Positions 6,415-6,536 of a stretch of DNA of 6,536 nucleotides are shown here, one piece after another (the first letter of the stretch is position 1; each line of letters starts with the position of its first letter). This DNA comes from Chloroflexota bacterium (GTDB taxonomy: Bacteria; Chloroflexota; Anaerolineae; Aggregatilineales; Phototrophicaceae). The notes beneath the pieces are model-generated. The model saw nothing but the letters and a program-made list of their open reading frames with translations, did no database searches and was not told the DNA's origin. The stretch lies in the NCBI GenBank assembly GCA_010092805.1, contig JAADYY010000630.1, positions 1-6,536 of the forward strand. The letters are read 5' to 3'. Position numbers and translations under genes: made by a program.

Positions 6415-6536
6415 CATCACTCCGATTGTGTTCAGGGCCGCCGCCCACGCGGTACTCGACCTTGCAGTTTGTGACACGCTGCTACGGCTAAAGCCGTGCA
6501 GCTTCTTGGGCACGCGCGGCGCAACCGCCCACGTTA
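6415..6536. other. Upstream segment of the F420 operon, no gene seen
   Basis: About 120 bases precede npdG in its direction of transcription. The segment contains the hairpin at 6478-6502 and the GGAG ribosome site next to the npdG start. I found no convincing -35/-10 pair on the minus strand and no coding sequence with family motifs. The promoter of the operon may lie beyond the right edge, or it may be of a type that cannot be recognised by eye. Confidence 0.4.
6478..6502. repeat. Imperfect palindrome around ACGGCTAAAGCCGT
   Basis: The arms GCTGCTACGGCT (6478-6489) and AGCCGTGCAGC (6492-6502) pair, with one bulged T at 6483 and a TAAA loop once the innermost T-A pair is opened. It lies about 65 nt upstream of the npdG start. 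Neither strand has a T run right after the stem, so a factor-independent terminator is not well supported. It may be a dispersed REP-like palindrome, a transcript 5' structure or an operator; the sequence alone does not say which. Confidence 0.5.

Noticed and set aside
6478..6510. Hairpin as a factor-independent terminator of an upstream gene
   Set aside because: Neither strand has a run of T after the stem, and the stem contains a bulge. I therefore list it only as a palindrome.
6441..6533. Nine-base direct repeat CCGCCCACG at 6441-6449 and 6525-6533
   Set aside because: It is short and made of bases expected often in such GC-rich DNA. No flanking structure suggests an attachment site, operator pair or mobile element boundary.
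1..6536. Mobile element, phage, CRISPR, toxin-antitoxin or RNA gene
   Set aside because: No transposase, integrase, phage or nuclease motifs, no spaced direct repeats and no tRNA- or rRNA-like sequence were seen. The window is accounted for by seven tightly packed metabolic and membrane genes.

Overview
This is a GC-rich bacterial window in which every supported gene lies on the minus strand. The genes are packed almost without gaps, so the gene order in transcription runs from the right end of the window to the left. The content is a coenzyme F420 locus. In order of transcription it holds an NADPH:F420 oxidoreductase (npdG/fno), the F420-0:gamma-glutamyl ligase (cofE), a stand-alone FMN nitroreductase-fold protein resembling the C-terminal half of actinobacterial FbiB, the 2-phospho-L-lactate transferase (cofD), the guanylyltransferase (cofC), a luciferase-like (LLM) oxidoreductase resembling methanogen Mer, and a large multi-pass membrane glycosyltransferase-like protein that runs off the left edge. 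The free-standing CofE plus nitroreductase, the style of the LLM protein and the AftB/ArnT-like membrane enzyme make me favour a Chloroflexota genome. This is inference from gene style only; an actinobacterial relative is the main alternative.

Layout: positions 6415-6536 are a short upstream segment with one imperfect hairpin and no clear promoter. Positions 5743-6414 hold npdG, 4971-5738 cofE (possibly from 5771), 4327-4971 the nitroreductase, 3386-4336 cofD, 2739-3389 cofC, 1729-2736 the LLM oxidoreductase, and 1-1745 the membrane glycosyltransferase, incomplete at its C-terminus. The junctions are a 4-nt gap (or a 29-nt overlap if cofE starts at 5771), a 1-nt TGATG overlap, a 10-nt overlap, a 4-nt ATGA overlap, a 2-nt gap and a 17-nt overlap. 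They strongly suggest one polycistronic, translationally coupled unit. No gene-free stretch exceeds about 120 bases.

How the genes work together: CofC activates a phosphorylated three-carbon acid (2-phospholactate or phosphoenolpyruvate) with GTP. CofD transfers it to the deazaflavin Fo, giving F420-0 or dehydro-F420-0. The nitroreductase-fold protein is the candidate for reducing the dehydro form with FMNH2. CofE adds glutamates. NpdG exchanges hydride between NADPH and F420, and the LLM protein is the likely F420-dependent consumer. FO synthase (cofG/cofH or fbiC) is not in the window and must be encoded elsewhere. I see no RNA genes, CRISPR arrays, insertion sequences or phage genes. The system is recognisable rather than wholly new. 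The most interesting points are the split FbiB arrangement, the Mer-like enzyme and the membrane glycosyltransferase at the end of an F420 operon.
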